Shown one piece after another: positions 1 to 10,879 of a stretch of DNA of 64,000 nt (the stretch's first letter is position 1; each line of letters begins with the position of its first letter). Below the pieces are notes generated by a model, which was not told the DNA's origin, made no database searches, and saw only the letters and a program-made list of their open reading frames with translations. The DNA comes from Nephrocerus scutellatus (taxonomy: Eukaryota > Arthropoda > Insecta > Diptera > Pipunculidae): positions 75,502,816 through 75,566,815 of the forward strand of contig OX352764.1 of NCBI GenBank assembly GCA_947095585.1, in the 5' to 3' direction. A program made the translations under genes and the position numbers.

Positions 1-2
1 AG

Positions 3-236
3 AAAACAAGAACAATATTTTTAACTAGAAGAAGAACTTGTGAAATTGCTTTGGGAGTGTTGCGTATCGGAACTGAGTCAATCGACTGGGTGAATGAGGT
101 TAAATACTTAGGAATTATTTTCGATTAAAGGACTTTTAGGCATCACGTAGAATATTCTATAGTAAAAGTGAATAAAGCAAAAAAAGTCACAAGTTTGATC
201 AAAACGGTTTTGAAATTTTTAGCAATGTTTTGAAAT
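3..236 (+). pseudogene. LINE reverse transcriptase remnant (thumb region)
   Basis: The frame starting at base 3 reads as the region just after the RT palm of a non-LTR retrotransposon. The motif VKYLGIIFD is followed by a stop (126-128) and then by more LINE-like residues ending FRHHVEYSIVKVNKAKK. The KYLG(V/I)xxD motif is a hallmark of LINE RTs. Both ends are missing: the 5' part may lie outside the window, and the 3' part fades into AT-rich DNA. Clade is uncertain; Jockey-like in style. It is dead because of the internal stop. Confidence 0.7.
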
Positions 237-250
237 TTTTAGCAATGTTT
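211..250. repeat. 20-bp perfect tandem duplication
   Basis: Bases 211-230 are repeated exactly at 231-250 (unit begins TGAAATTTTTAGC). It lies at the end of the LINE remnant and looks like a simple replication-slippage duplication. Confidence 0.85.
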
Positions 251-800
251 TTATGCAATAATAACAAGTTTTTTTAAAAGGTATAAAAATCTAAAATTAA
301 ATATAAAAAAATTATTAGATTAGGGTGTTTTAAGGGACATATGTTGTTTTGCTCGAACGAAATTTTTAGTTTCTGTTCAGCGGGTGGAGATAATATCCAG
401 ATTAAGATAGTTTAAAAAATTAGTATAACAATAATCAATTCATTTATTTAACTTTAACAATAAGAAAAAACAAAATAACAAAATATTGAAACAAAAATCA
501 ATAGCAAAAGAAAAGGTAGATATATTAAAAAATTAAATACATAAATATTTAATTTTGACAGTAATTAAAAAAGACATAAACATAAAGAGTAATTAACAAG
601 AAATTAAAATATTAAAGTAATAATACATATATATTGTTTTTCAAGATATTTTTATTGTTCCACATCACTAAATTTTTTTGACTTTAAGTTTATGTAAAAC
701 TCATTAAAAGTAATTGGAACTAACGGTAGAAGTGATATTATGTCGTTTTTCAATTCAATATTAGACGAATGTTTGCCTCTTCAGTTAAAGCTTACACATT
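251..800. other. AT-rich stretch, nothing recognised
   Basis: Very AT-rich sequence with runs of A and T. I see no coding motif, RNA gene or repeat shared with the rest of the window. Confidence 0.6.
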
Positions 801-805
801 GAAAA

Positions 806-2335
806 TCAAGGCGCGCAAGGCGAGCCAGATAAACTGTCTGTTCACACTGTAAAACGACTTCTCAAAATCGATGAACAGCAGGTTGAGTGGTGACTGGAAT
901 TCAACGCACTGTTCAATAATGATCCGCAGGGTATTGATGTGGTCTACACAGGAGGGTCCAGTGCTTGTTCGGCATCGAGTTTATCTTCCAGATGTTCCTT
1001 AATTCGCTCAAGCACTACTTTGGCTATTTCCTTTGCAACTGCAGGAAGAATGCAAATGCTTCTCCAGTTTTCGCACTCCATAAGACTACCTTTTTTAGGG
1101 AGCTTGACAATCATTCCCTTCTTCCACTCGTCGGGGAAACTTTCTGCCTACCAAGCTCTCTCTACAAGAGGATATAAATGCTCTGCTGATGTCGTTGGAG
1201 CTGTACGCAAAAGCTCTGCGTGTATACTATCTAGTCCTACCGACTTGTCGTTCTTTAGTGCGTTGATCGCGGTAGCGATCTCATCTTTACTGGGAGTTGA
1301 GAAGCGAATTCGGTAAATTGTTACTTCCGGCAGCTCCTTTTGATAAGGGTGCATATCGTTGGCGAATACACGATGAAGGATCGTAGAGAAATGCTCCTTC
1401 CATCGCTTGAGCTGACCCTCATCTGAAACGAGTACGGCACCACCAATGCTTTTTACCGGATGTCGGCTAATGCGGTGACCACCTGTCAGCTATTTGGTGA
1501 TTCTATAAACGTTTCTGATATCGCACCTGCTCGCTGCAATGCAGGGACTCTAGCACGACCCTCGCTGCAGCTGGGGTATCTACAATACGAGCTTTAAGTA
1601 GCTTACGTTCTTCAATCCGCCTCCAGGTATCTTCGGTAAGCCACGTGCTGTGCCTTGCCTGGCTTCTACCAACAAAACTTTCTGCGCCAGATGTGAAAAC
1701 ATTTTTCACAACCTTCGAATATTCTTAAATAAATAAATGATACCTTAATTAATGGCGAGCTGAGGGGTTCTTTAGCCGATTGATGTTATACTTTGGCATT
1801 CGGATGATATTGCGTATTCTTTGAACTGATGCAGTACGTACCTGGACAGTAGCTACAATATGGTGATGATCGTACCATACCCATGTCGGCTCCTCGTCTG
1901 TTTCGGACGTCTAAAAGACAGCTCATAAAACGTCGGCTGATCGCAACATGGTCGATTTGGTTGGATGATGACTGCCTGTCAGTTGACACCCAGCTGACTT
2001 TGTGGCAGGTTTTATGCTCTAACGTGGTACCTTCTATGACAAGGTGGATGGTGTTGCAGAAATCAATAAATCTTTCACCATTGTCATTTCGTTCGCCGAG
2101 GCCGTCCTTCCCAATCACATGTTTGAGTTCTTTATTGTTCATGCCTACCTTGGCAGTCAAGTCCCCCATCACGATGACGATATCTCTGTTCGGCGTTGCG
2201 TTGAATACAGCTCTTAGCTGATTGTATAAGTTGTCCTTTTCATCTTTAGTCGAAGGAATCATTGGGGCGTAACACTGTATGATCGTGACGCGCCGTACTC
2301 TATTCCGAAATCTGGTCGATAAGATTCTATCACCT
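806..2335 (-). pseudogene. LINE ORF2 remnant, RTE/CFDP2-like (endonuclease to RT motif A)
   Basis: Read on the minus strand, this is a broken LINE ORF2. An AP-type endonuclease part (2262-1890) contains IVMGDLTAKVG, GLGERNDNGER and SNQIDHVAISRR. A linker near 1709-1600 contains TEDTWRRIEERKLLKA. The RT begins near 1354-1270 (EIATAINALKNDKSVGLDSI), continues through CENWRSICILPAVAKE near 1080, and stops just after motif A (LLFIDFEKSFYSV, about 860). The catalytic part after motif A is absent. At least three frame changes or stops separate the pieces. Many insect proteins annotated 'craniofacial development protein 2-like' are this type of LINE. RTE/BovB-like is my best guess for the clade. Confidence 0.75.
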
Positions 2336-2402
2336 TGTGGGTGCTAGGAAATTAGGCTTCTGCGTGCTCTTGGCCTGGCAATCCAATCCAGGTCCAATCT
2401 TT

Positions 2403-2492
2403 GTCCGGGTACAATAGCCAAAAGTCATCATTATTCGATCATTACTTATCCAAGGCGTTGTGACGGTTTCAGTAGCAGGCATTTTTCGGTAG
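2403..2492. repeat. Repeat module shared with 39877-39976
   Basis: The stretch beginning GTCCGGGTACAATAGCCAAA recurs in the same orientation near 39877-39976, including the later TTTCAGTAGC(A/G)GG(C/T)ATTTTT segment. Both copies lie at the upstream side of minus-strand LINE fragments, so this may be a LINE 5' region or a separate small element. Confidence 0.7.
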
Positions 2493-2569
2493 CGCAGGAT
2501 GCTAACCCACGTTCCTAGACCAGAAACGCTAGGAGGTAAAGCAAGCACTACATCACTACATTCCAACTT

Positions 2570-3029
2570 GATTGTTGCGCTAATGGCTCAAACCAAGTTT
2601 TGAGCAGTCAGTAGTTTTCCGATCAATCGCTATGCACATCCCCAAACAGTACAGTTGTTGAAAATATCAAAACATAACTGTTTCTCTCTCATCTGCAAGC
2701 ACCAGGGCATTATTTTTGAGAAAAAAAGGAAACTACAAAAAGAAAAAAAAGTGTTTAAAAAAGCACACGCAAATATTTCTAGTGAACAAAAAAATGTTTT
2801 TACTTAATTATATTCGAAAAAACAACAAAATTGGAGTTATGTTGACTACACATTATTTTAAAATACTGGAACTTTTGGCTCGGTCAAAACAACATATGTG
2901 GAGTTATGTCACTTTGATCAAACCTAATTTTTTCAACATTGGAAATATGTGTTTGGGACCATTCCATAACTTTGAATTCTGACCACCAAGACTTATGCTG
3001 TTAAGACCAAACGAAAATAGACTTTTTTC
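2570..3029. other. Unassigned AT-rich spacer
   Basis: AT-rich sequence with A-runs. An open frame at 2716-2982 is lysine/asparagine rich and looks like chance. No known motif was seen. Confidence 0.5.
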
Positions 3030-3842
3030 TATACAGTTCTGTATACTCAACTAAATTTCCTTCACATCGATAAAACAATGAAAAAAGCGAACTACGCTCT
3101 TCATTTGGTGCACCCGCTACTAAGAAGACGAAACGGACTGTCCAACAACACCAAGCTGCTCATCTACAAGCAACTCATCAGGCCAGTGATAACCTATGGC
3201 TATCCCATATGGTTGACCGTCTCACCAACAACGACGAAGAAGATCTCCCTATTTGAAAGAAAGGTACTAAGGATCTGTACAGGACTCTGGAGGGTGCCAA
3301 ACAGCTATAAGTTTGCGTCGACTGCAAGACTTTACGAAGCAGCAGGTCTGCTGCCAAATGGCGAGGAAACTCGTCAACGGATTGGAAACTCATCCAAGTC
3401 CGGAGATGCAAGGACTGAGAATCGAAGAAATCGAGCCAAGCCACCGCTATATAAACATCAGAGGATTCACAGATGCTAGATTTGACGACATCTTTAATAA
3501 TCAAGACGTCTCCTTCTACGAGAAGGCCAGCAATCAACATTACAGAGGCTGAAGATCGCCATGTGTATACCCCCTTTTATATTTTTTTCATTTTTATTTT
3601 GTTTTAAAATTTATCGTTTAAAATTAAATTACTTTAAATATAAACATGTAGTAGATTTAGTAGTAAATAATATTGTTTAATAATAAGCAATACGAAAATA
3701 AAGACAATGTAAATACGTCGGGCCCCTATTGTTGAGCCGACACTTATTAATAATAGTTATAAGTTTAGTTTTAAGTCAAAATTGTATATTACTGAAATGT
3801 TTAATAAAAAATATCTTAATCTTAAAAAAAAAAAAAAAAAAA
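3030..3842 (+). mobile_element. 5'-truncated LINE 3' end with poly(A) tail
   Basis: This is the last part of a LINE: an ORF2 C terminus (about 3048-3551), a 3' UTR, and a 19-base A run at 3824-3842. Direct sequence evidence is the RT C-terminal motif followed by an AT-rich UTR and the terminal poly(A). The abrupt start inside ORF2 near 3030 is typical of incomplete target-primed reverse transcription. No clear target-site duplication could be read. Confidence 0.75.
3048..3551 (+). pseudogene. Jockey-like LINE ORF2 C terminus
   Basis: Begins in frame with TQLNFLHIDKTMKKANYALH and continues through LLIYKQLIRPVITYGYPIW, the classic post-RT motif (LxYKxxIRPxxTYxxPxW). The frame shifts near 3350, and the rest is read in another frame as LETHPSPEMQGLRIEEIEP to the end near 3551. 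The upstream endonuclease and RT core are missing. No RNase H motif is seen, which fits a Jockey-like element, but the clade is inferred from motif style only. Confidence 0.75.
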
Positions 3843-4204
3843 TTTCCTTAAATATGGACTTATGTCGTTTTTACCAAACTTCATAGAATTGAATAGTTTA
3901 TTTTGTAATTGTTATTTTTATATGTTATTGTTATTGTTCTATATGTTATTATTGTTTGTTTCTACTAAAATAGATATAGAGTACTAGCTGATTACCCGGC
4001 GTTAACCAGGTTTTATTTATTCCAATTTTCTATTAGAAATGGATAGAAAAAATAATGATATCTATCTATAAGGTAAAATTGCAGTTTTTTTTAACAACAT
4101 TTATTTTAAATTATTGCTATAGTATTCAAATTATAAAATAAAATTAAATAAACATACATAAAATTAATTTAAAACAAAATGGTTGTATTCCATTTTTTTA
4201 GTGT

Positions 4205-4790
4205 CACCTTCAAGAGCAAGAATAAATAAATTATTAGGTCAACCCAACCCAGAGCAAGCAAAATAAAATTGTCCGTGGGAAAAACATGGCGATCTCAAAT
4301 CTACACTCTGCAGTACTTAATAAACTCTCCGACTTATTGATCGTCATCGAAAACGCAAGTTTTGATGGAAATTGCAATCTCTTAAATTTAAAAGGTAGAA
4401 ATGAGTGCTATCCCTTTTCTGTCAAGATAGTCGCTTCAATTATATTGCCCGGCATTTCTTTTACGCTGAGTCTTGTGCCGTTGCAAAGTTTTGGCGAGTC
4501 GAGAATCCGTAGTAAAATAATTGGAGATCAAACTGTAAGACGATATGGTGGCAATCTAGACGAATTAAGTGAGTTTAGGAACTCAGTTAGATAATTAACT
4601 TCCTCATCAGCATCCACAACGGTATCGATACACTATTCCATTCAGTGACTATTTCTATTAACATGGCAAGTATTTGATTGTTTGTTTCGTGGGTTTCTCC
4701 ATTCTTAGCAGCAAGAATGGCCCCTTTTCGCAATCGGTTCAAAATGTGATAGTCTTGAGAAACAGCCGGATAAATGGAATTTATTAGCTA
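4205..4790 (-). pseudogene. PIF1-like Helitron helicase C-terminal remnant
   Basis: Reverse-frame translation gives scattered helicase pieces: GAILAAKNGETHETN (4740-4690), LSEFLNS-like and CNGTRLSVKEMPGNIIEATIL (4490-4420), and CFSHGQFYFACSGLG (4288-4240). These match, in order, the helicase at 51.4-53.5 kb. Several frameshifts and stops are present. The motor motifs (Walker A and B) are deleted. Known role of the family: 5'-3' helicase of rolling-circle transposons. This copy cannot function. Confidence 0.75.
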
Positions 4791-4929
4791 TGCGGCAGAT
4801 TTAAATAATCGATGTCAATTGTATATTTCCATAAGACACGGCTACTAATCTACCTTTTCCCAATTTAAAGTGGGAGAGACAATGTCCTCACCCCCAAATC
4901 CAGCCGGTCGCCGACAACTATTGAATGGA

Positions 4930-5220
4930 CACTAATATCGGTCATCCCCCTCAGGTATCGAACCCATCCCCCTAGAGTTGTCCTACCATTACCATTCAAC
5001 TCAGGGACCCCGGAAACTATAGAATCGACACTAATATTGGTCAACCCCCCTCAGTTATCGACCTCATCCCCCTAGAGCTGTCTTACCATCACCATTCAAC
5101 TTAGCGCCCGAAAACCATAGAATTATTACTATTATCGATCCCATGAAAGCCATGACCCAGCTGTCATACCATCACCATTCAACTCAGCGACCCCGAAAAC
5201 CATAGAATCAATATTAATAT
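4930..5220. repeat. Minisatellite, ~99-bp unit, three diverged copies
   Basis: The unit start CACTAATATCGG recurs as CACTAATATTGG at 5029 (99 bp later) and as degraded forms near 5126 and 5209. Each unit holds CATCCCCCTAGAG(T/C)TGTC and CCATTCAACT(C/T)AG. The reverse complement resembles 56910-57060, inside another Helitron-like segment, so it is probably an internal module of this Helitron family. Confidence 0.75.
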
Positions 5221-5389
5221 CTAGGGGTAGGGGTGGCAGCGGCCTCTCACAGACAAAAAACGAGCTACCTATATTTAATTCCAGATAGTAACTAATATCT
5301 ATACCAAGTTTGGTTGAAATTGGTCTAGGCGTTCCAGAGTTAGTTAGGCACAAATATAAAAATAAATACTCTGTTTTATTCTAGTTAAA

Positions 5390-6741
5390 ATTTTCTTCAA
5401 TTAATATTGTAAACTTATATTGTAGTCGCAATAGCTCATTAGCTAAGTCTCTAAATTGTTAACTATTCACGTCAATTTGAACAAAAAAATATTAAATAAA
5501 GAATATTATACTTACAAATCGCTGAAATTCGTGGCACTTCTTATCATATTACACATGTGGGACAAAAAGATTCACTATTTCCCCGCTGCTTGTTTTCAAG
5601 CTCTTTCTTAAGTTAACCAGGAATTTAAATATATTCCTTTAGTATGTTGCGCTGTTTGCTTTTACTGTAATAAGAAATTTAATTTTAACATAAATTATCA
5701 TTTTTGATTCATGGTAATATGTTCTCCTTATTTTCTCTTTTGCTGTTGGTAATACTTTTGCTCTGCAAATATATCTCTTTCATTCATTAACTTCATAAAC
5801 ACTCAATTATTTATATGAAGTATCGCTTGCAGTATATTTTCATAGTTTCACTATTCGACAGAGCTTACTATCGGTATCCAGTTTGCATAAATTTCCACAA
5901 GAAAGGGTACCAGGTATTACCTGTATTGCATCCCCATTTATCGATTATGTGAGCCGGAATAAAGGAAGTGGAAGAACAAAGGACTGAACGATGATGGTGA
6001 AATAATTTTTTTTCTCCTTCGCCAATTCAAATCTTTGGAGTTTGTTTGTCGTGTGTCACGAGGGATGACAGGATACCTCGGCAACGATAGCGACGTCGAA
6101 TCGTGACTTTAATACATTTTTCAATCTTGTGGATCAAATCGATTGTCGTTTATACCGTTTCGTTGTTGTTACTGTTGGTTTGTTTCTGTTTTTTCAAGTA
6201 TCTTCTCATTGTCGCCGGCTTCACGTTGTACCGCCAAGGTGACTGGACGGTGTAAAATCCCTTTAGCACAGTTTTTTCGGGCAGAGAATGCGGGGAATGC
6301 AGGTAATTCTCCGTAGGTTTTGTACGAGTTTGTCTGAAAGCTGCAACCCTTTGTCGATGACCGGTTGCAACTTTTACACTGCCGGCTTATAAATGAAATC
6401 ATCGGTAATGTGCGGTGCATTGTCTATAGCTCCGCATTCGCATAAGGTTACTCTTATAGACAATGTTCAGTGACCGCCTAATCTGTCTCATGGTTTGTTG
6501 ATATGCTCTTTGTCAGGTGTACAGATTTCTGTGCATTTTCGCGACATACAGACATATATGTATATACCATTAAAGCATTGTTCAAACTAATTCAATTCAT
6601 CTGTGAATGTAGTGGTGGTGGGTGACTTACTAGGATGGATGTGTATCAATCATACAAGTTCAAACAGAATACCGAACAGAATTTTTGGAAGAACCTTTCA
6701 GAGATCAGACAGTGAATGACAAGTTACGTTCGCTTTCAAGA
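5390..6741. other. Unassigned DNA
   Basis: No coding, RNA or transposon signature recognised. Mixed AT-rich sequence with a slightly more GC-balanced part at 6050-6420. A minus-strand open frame there (6169-6420) has no motif I recognise. Confidence 0.5.
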
Positions 6742-6922
6742 AAGCAAGCAAAAGCTATGAAGTCTAATCAAGTCTGAAATCCTGAATAATATATCTGTGT
6801 GAGTCTCATCCAAGTCTGTTACTGTAAGCTGCAAAATATATTTCTATATCACAAACCATAAAGAGCCTTATAAAGCAATTGAGCGCATAATCAAACCAAA
6901 AACTGTATCATCGAACCAGATT
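6742..6922 (+). repeat. Direct duplication, copy 1
   Basis: Contains CCTGAATAATATATCTGTGT and GCATAATCAAACCAAAAACT. The same order of blocks recurs at 7106-7310 with small substitutions and a 17-base insertion difference. The two copies are separated by about 180 bp. They could be decayed LTRs or a local duplication; no TG..CA ends are clear. Confidence 0.8.
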
Positions 6923-7105
6923 TTGTGATCTTTGCCTGATCCTTATTCTGTTGTGCTTTAGATAGTTCCAGCTTGGTGAAAACGCATTTCCTTCCTGGAT
7001 TAAATATTCTTTTCTTGAGAGGAGGACAAGGTAAAATAAGTTCCAGGCTTACAAATATGCTTGAAGGGTCTTGTGGTCTTTGTGATCTTTGTTGGCTTTG
7101 TGGGA

Positions 7106-7310
7106 CGCAAGCAAAGAGCAGGCAGAAGCAATGAACTCTAACCAAGTGAATCCTGAATAATATATCTGTGTAAGTCTCATCCAAGTCTGTTACTGTAAGC
7201 TGCAATATATATTTCTATATCACAAACCATGAAGAGCCTTATAAAGCAATTGTAAAGTATAGTGCTCCGAGCGCATAATCAAACCAAAAACTGCATCACC
7301 GAACCAGATT
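7106..7310 (+). repeat. Direct duplication, copy 2
   Basis: Partner of 6742-6922. Its right side stops at GAACCAGATT exactly where the mariner element begins (TA at 7311-7312), so the mariner probably inserted into or next to this copy. Confidence 0.8.
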
Positions 7311-7475
7311 TAGAGGGTAGCCCAGAAGTTCCTGACCTGACGTATAGACAGCGGTTGTTGTTTAAAAATAATTACTGTGGTAGAAAGTACCAACCTTACA
7401 GAGCTTTAATTTGACGTTTGAGGACGCTACGATGTTTAGTATTTGTACGAGAGCCATCAATAATTAACACTCTCG

Positions 7476-8200
7476 ATGAATTTTAACCATGCAAAAATTG
7501 GTCTTCGTTATGTGATACAATACTTTAATTTGAAAGGCCTTAATCCAACCAACAACGAAACAAAGCTAGATTCTACTCTAGGTGACTCTGCTCCTTCTGC
7601 ATCAATAAAATATTGGGTGGTAGAATTTAAGCGAGGCCCTAAGAGTTGCCAAGAAAAACATCGCAGCGGTCGACCAAATGAGATGACTACACCAGAAATG
7701 GTGAAAAAACCCAACAAATGGAAAAACAACAATCGGCGTGTATTATGCGAACTTATTGCAGTGTTTGAAAGATGAAATCAAGAAAAAACGGACGCATATG
7801 GTGAAGAAGAAATTTTTGTTTCATCAAGACAAAGCACGAGTTCATACTTCCGTCATCGTGATGGCCAAAATCAGTGAGTTAAAGTTCGTATTGCTTCTTC
7901 ATGCACCCTATTCGCCAGATTTACCTCCTCGGATTATTTTCTGGCCAAAATCAGTGAGTTAAAGTTCGTATTGCTTCTTCATGCACCCTATTCGCCAGAT
8001 TTACCTCCTCGGATTATTTTCTGTTTCCGAATTTGAAAAAATGGCTCGGTGGTAAAAGATCTGCCAACCATGAAGACGTGAAGTCTGCGGTTGATGGCTT
8101 TCTTTGAGGAGCTCGACGATTCTCACTATAAATAGGGTATCGAAGCTATTGAACATCACTAGGAAACGTGTATCGAAAAAGACTATGTAGAGAAATAAAT
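7476..8200 (+). pseudogene. Mariner transposase remnant
   Basis: The N-terminal part (7476-7720) shows helix-turn-helix-type residues ending KYWVVEFKRGPKSCQEKHRS and RPNEMTTPEMVKK. A deletion then joins it to the C-terminal part: YYANLLQCLKDEIKKKR, FLFHQDKARVHTS with the second catalytic Asp, and HAPYSPDLPP. The first catalytic Asp and surrounding core are deleted, and the third acidic region is disrupted by an 80-bp duplication and frameshift. The tail FFEELDDSHY is still readable near 8105. The family normally performs cut-and-paste transposition at TA sites; this copy cannot. Confidence 0.85.
7862..8021 (+). repeat. Perfect 80-bp tandem duplication inside mariner
   Basis: Bases 7862-7941 are repeated exactly at 7942-8021 (unit starts TGGCCAAAATCAGTGAG). 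The identity points to a recent event compared with the decay of the transposase. Confidence 0.95.
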
Positions 8201-8284
8201 ATATTTTTTCCCAAATTTTTTGTGTTTTCTATGTTGTACCTGTCCCTGAAGTACCCGGGACTACCCTCGTAAGTCAACACAGCT

Positions 8285-9260
8285 ACCCTTTGCAGTAAAA
8301 AGACTAGAAATAACTAAGGTCAAGCGATAAGACTCGTTCCTAATAAAAGAAAAAACGATCCTGAGATTCCGGATGTAGGAGAGAAATTGACATCTTTTAA
8401 TCTCCATCATAGGCAGTAGTCGTGAAGATCGAAACAACTCGTTCGATTAAGAATGTAATCTAGTAACTGAATATAAGAATATTGCGTACCGAGTCACGCA
8501 ACAATCTCAGAGAATGCGAGGAATTGAAGCATAATAGAATGAGCTCAGAAAAAACTTCGTTTTCTTTTCGAGATGCTGAAAAAAATATCCGCGTTTACAC
8601 GGGTCACACGCGCCGAACGCGACTCGCGACACTCGTCACTCGCTGCTCACCAAATTTCAGCTCTCTAGGACGTGCGAATGTTGGTCAAAAGGTACCTCAA
8701 ATAAGTCGAAACAAATAGACAAATAGCGGTCAAGCCAAATTAAATATATGTTTTTGAACAGTTCACCGCCGAAAAAAAGCAGCTATGTAGAAGAATCTTA
8801 TTCGTGAACTAGAAAAACAAGGACCGCACCAGCCACAGGAGTTCTACCAAAAAGCTCGCGCTTTGACGCAATATATACCACGATTCACATACTGCAAAGG
8901 CGAAAAGGATAACTTGTTTGCCGATCTTAAAGGCACCTTGGAGCGATATAAAGAGCACTAAGTGGGCAGCTAGCCGAGAAATTGGGTTATCCAACAATGA
9001 CTGATGACTAAACTATGCTGCCTCTACCAAGCGTAGAAGAATTAGCAAAACTATAAATGAGCTTAAAAGTAATAAGTCCAGGCAAAACAACAACTAATCA
9101 GATTTTCAACTTTAGGCAGGCTTTGGAAAGAATTTTTAAGCTTCTAAAACTCACTAAACAAATATTTGTAGACTTTAAAGTCGTTTATGACAGCATAGCA
9201 TTATAACATGAAATAATATAAGCCAAGTTAAGATATCCGGATGACTATCAAACCAATTTA
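8285..9260 (+). pseudogene. LINE family A remnant (linker to RT motif A)
   Basis: Badly decayed plus-strand LINE. Readable pieces in order are: a basic linker near 8455-8550 resembling 32250-32340; EFYQKARALTQYIPRFTY (8840-8900); PSVEELAKLINELKSNKSPG (9019-9080), the start of RT; and RQALERIF...FVDFKVVYDSIA (9115-9195), RT motif A with its Asp. The linker is interrupted at about 8560-8770 by a CG-box repeat unit. Related copies lie at 14.5-16.0, 31.6-32.5 and 37.8-38.06 kb. Many stops. Confidence 0.65.
8565..8765 (+). repeat. CG-box repeat, single unit
   Basis: Contains a cluster of CGCG-type words (ACGCGCCGAACGCGACTCGC) followed by CACCAAATTTCAGCTCTCTA and GGACGTGCGAATGTTGGTCA. The same order occurs at 10380-10700 and, reversed, at 35060-35440. 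It interrupts the family A LINE. Confidence 0.65.
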
Positions 9261-9424
9261 ACATAAACAAGTAAATGTAAAAAAATTCGTTTTTCGTGTA
9301 CAAACTTTTATATATACATTGAAAAACGCCACACAGTCGTTTATTATCGCCTAATAACATAATTGCCGTTGTCTGTTTGGTTGGCTGTATGGATATAACG
9401 CTTTTATGTCGCCTCATCCCACTA

Positions 9425-9592
9425 TATGTATCGAAGCCATATTTACATCATATGATCGTTTGGTGCTCCGATAAGTTTACGATTATTTTTAACCCGTTAG
9501 GTGGCGCTGTAGACGAGCTATTTACGAAAACTTGTGCTTATGGTTGGATTTGGTTTATATCACACATATATATATATATTTTTGATAATTAA
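9425..9592 (+). repeat. Repeat J (CATATG/GGTGCTCC family), copy 1
   Basis: Includes TTTGGTGCTCCGATAAGTTT, then AGGTGGCGCTGTAGACGAG and GGTTGGATTTGGTTTATA. The blocks recur at 10110-10260 and, reversed, at 24925-25115. Ends in a (TA)n run near 9574-9585. Confidence 0.7.
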
Positions 9593-9598
9593 AACCTA

Positions 9599-10107
9599 CG
9601 TGTGAACACCAGAAATCTAGCAAATGTACCCAGATTTAGACTATCTCACTTTGCTCGCTTCTATGATGTAACTGCGCTACGTATATTTAACAACTTACTT
9701 GATAGCCTAAGATGCGAGAGAGTAAAATCAGTTTTCTTGAATAATGTTAAAACTTGGCTTTAGGATTATAGTCACGTCACTATAGAGGATTTTTTCTTTC
9801 CTATGGTTCAACTAAATTTTCAGCTTAAGTTCATTTTAGTTCGTTTTGCGTTATATATTTTATTTTATTATGCAATTACTAATTTTGCTTATTTAAATTT
9901 CCTTTTCTTATAAATTTGTATTTTTTTTTTCATTTGTAGTACATTCGCCACATGTTCTCTAACATTAGAATGTACTCATCGTAACTTAATCAAAACTCAA
10001 TACAATTTTTAATTTATTTTTGCTCAATTTAGTTATGAAATATTAATTTTATTGCAATCTTTTTAGTTCTTAAGTTTGATTAAATAAAGAAATATATCTA
10101 ATCTAAT
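9599..10107 (+). mobile_element. LINE 3' end with ORF tail and (ATCTA)n terminus
   Basis: Bases 9608-9762 encode a LINE C terminus: RVNTRNLANVPRFRLSHFAR, then SVFLNNVKTWL and a stop. Such a basic tail is typical of the end of ORF2 in several LINE clades. It is followed by an AT-rich 3' UTR and a short tandem tail ATCTAATCTAATCTA at the 3' end. It lies between two copies of repeat J, so it may be inserted into a repeat J array. Confidence 0.6.
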
Positions 10108-10109
10108 CT

Positions 10110-10280
10110 ATCCACACCATATGTTTGTTTGGTGCTCCAACAACGTTGTTTTGGACCCATTAGATGACGCTGAAGTGGAGATATTTACGAAAATGTGTGC
10201 TTGTGGTTGGATTTGGTTTATATTCACACCATATGTTTGTTTGGGGCTCCAATGAAAAATTATGAAATAGTACAAAAAAA
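10110..10280 (+). repeat. Repeat J, copy 2
   Basis: CACACCATATGTTTGTTTGG occurs twice (about 10112 and 10225), separated by TTGGACCCATTAGATGACGC and GGTTGGATTTGGTTTATATT, so the unit is tandem with a period of about 112 bp. Confidence 0.75.
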
Positions 10281-10294
10281 AAGATTCCGTCATT

Positions 10295-10720
10295 TTTGAC
10301 GGGTTCTTACTAGTTACATAATAATTGCCAAAATATCTGTTTTTGAGGTCGGGGCAATTTCAAAGAATTTTCTTTTTTCCACGCTATACATGCGACTCGC
10401 GACACACGTCAGAAGCGAGATATCAAGATGGACGCCTGATATTGAGCCGCTCACAAAATTTCAGACCACTTGGTCGTGCAAATGTGGTTAAAATAGACCT
10501 CAAAACGAGAAAATGGCGCGATTTCAAACCATCACATGTTCCACACGCAAAACGTGACACGCGTCATACGTGGATATTTATATATATATATATTTATATA
10601 TTTATATATATATATAAATGAGCTATTTTGGACTTAGATACTCACAGCATTTCAACTCTCTAGGTCGTATGGAAGGTTGATATAAAGAACCTCAAAGAAG
10701 TCGAAAAACAAAATTTAAAC
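10295..10720 (+). repeat. CG-box repeat, two tandem units
   Basis: Two units about 190 bp apart carry CTCACAAAATTTCAGACCAC (about 10450) and CTCACAGCATTTCAACTCTC (about 10640), each followed by a GGTCGT(G/A) box. The CG-rich box CATGCGACTCGCGACACACG lies at 10388. The left edge has GACGGGTTCTTACTAGTTAC, ending in a Helitron-like CTAGT; that link is only a suggestion. A (TA)n-rich run sits between the units (10570-10620). Confidence 0.65.
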
Positions 10721-10739
10721 CCATTGCAGACAATCAAAA

Positions 10740-10850
10740 ATGAACTCCGTGGATCCTGAATACGAAACGCAATACTTTAACTATCTGGGGTCAGTTGTAG
10801 CAGCCAATGCCTGCATAGAACCAGAAATATGTTCATTGTGGGTTAAAGCG
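10740..10850 (+). pseudogene. LINE thumb fragment
   Basis: Frame reads VDPEYETQYFNYLGSVVAAN, matching the post-RT (F/V)xYLGS motif of family A-like LINEs. Very short; compare HEF*VVQSFNYLGYIL near 14725. Confidence 0.5.
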
Positions 10851-10879
10851 AACACAATAAAACAACCCATAAAAATTAA

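Larger units (their letters stand above)
3983..5385 (-). mobile_element. Decayed Helitron (minus strand)
   Basis: On the minus strand the element ends at 3983 with CAGCTAGT, matching the Helitron 3' CTRRT rule. Just inside is a short hairpin, CCTGG-TTAACG-CCGGG (one G-T pair). Helicase remnants lie at 4205-4790, then a minisatellite (4930-5220). The 5' side near 5300-5385 carries CCAATTTCAACCAAACTTGG, which resembles the leader of other insect Helitrons. The 5' end is approximate. The Rep domain and most of the helicase are gone. Confidence 0.65.
7313..8269 (+). mobile_element. Internally deleted mariner element
   Basis: Imperfect terminal inverted repeats GAGGGTAGCCC (7313) and GGGACTACCCTC (right end 8268) flank a broken transposase, with TA at both sides (7311-7312 and 8270-8271). 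Full mariners are about 1.3 kb; this is 957 bp including an 80-bp duplication, so over 400 bp of core is missing. It is non-autonomous and dead. Confidence 0.85.
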
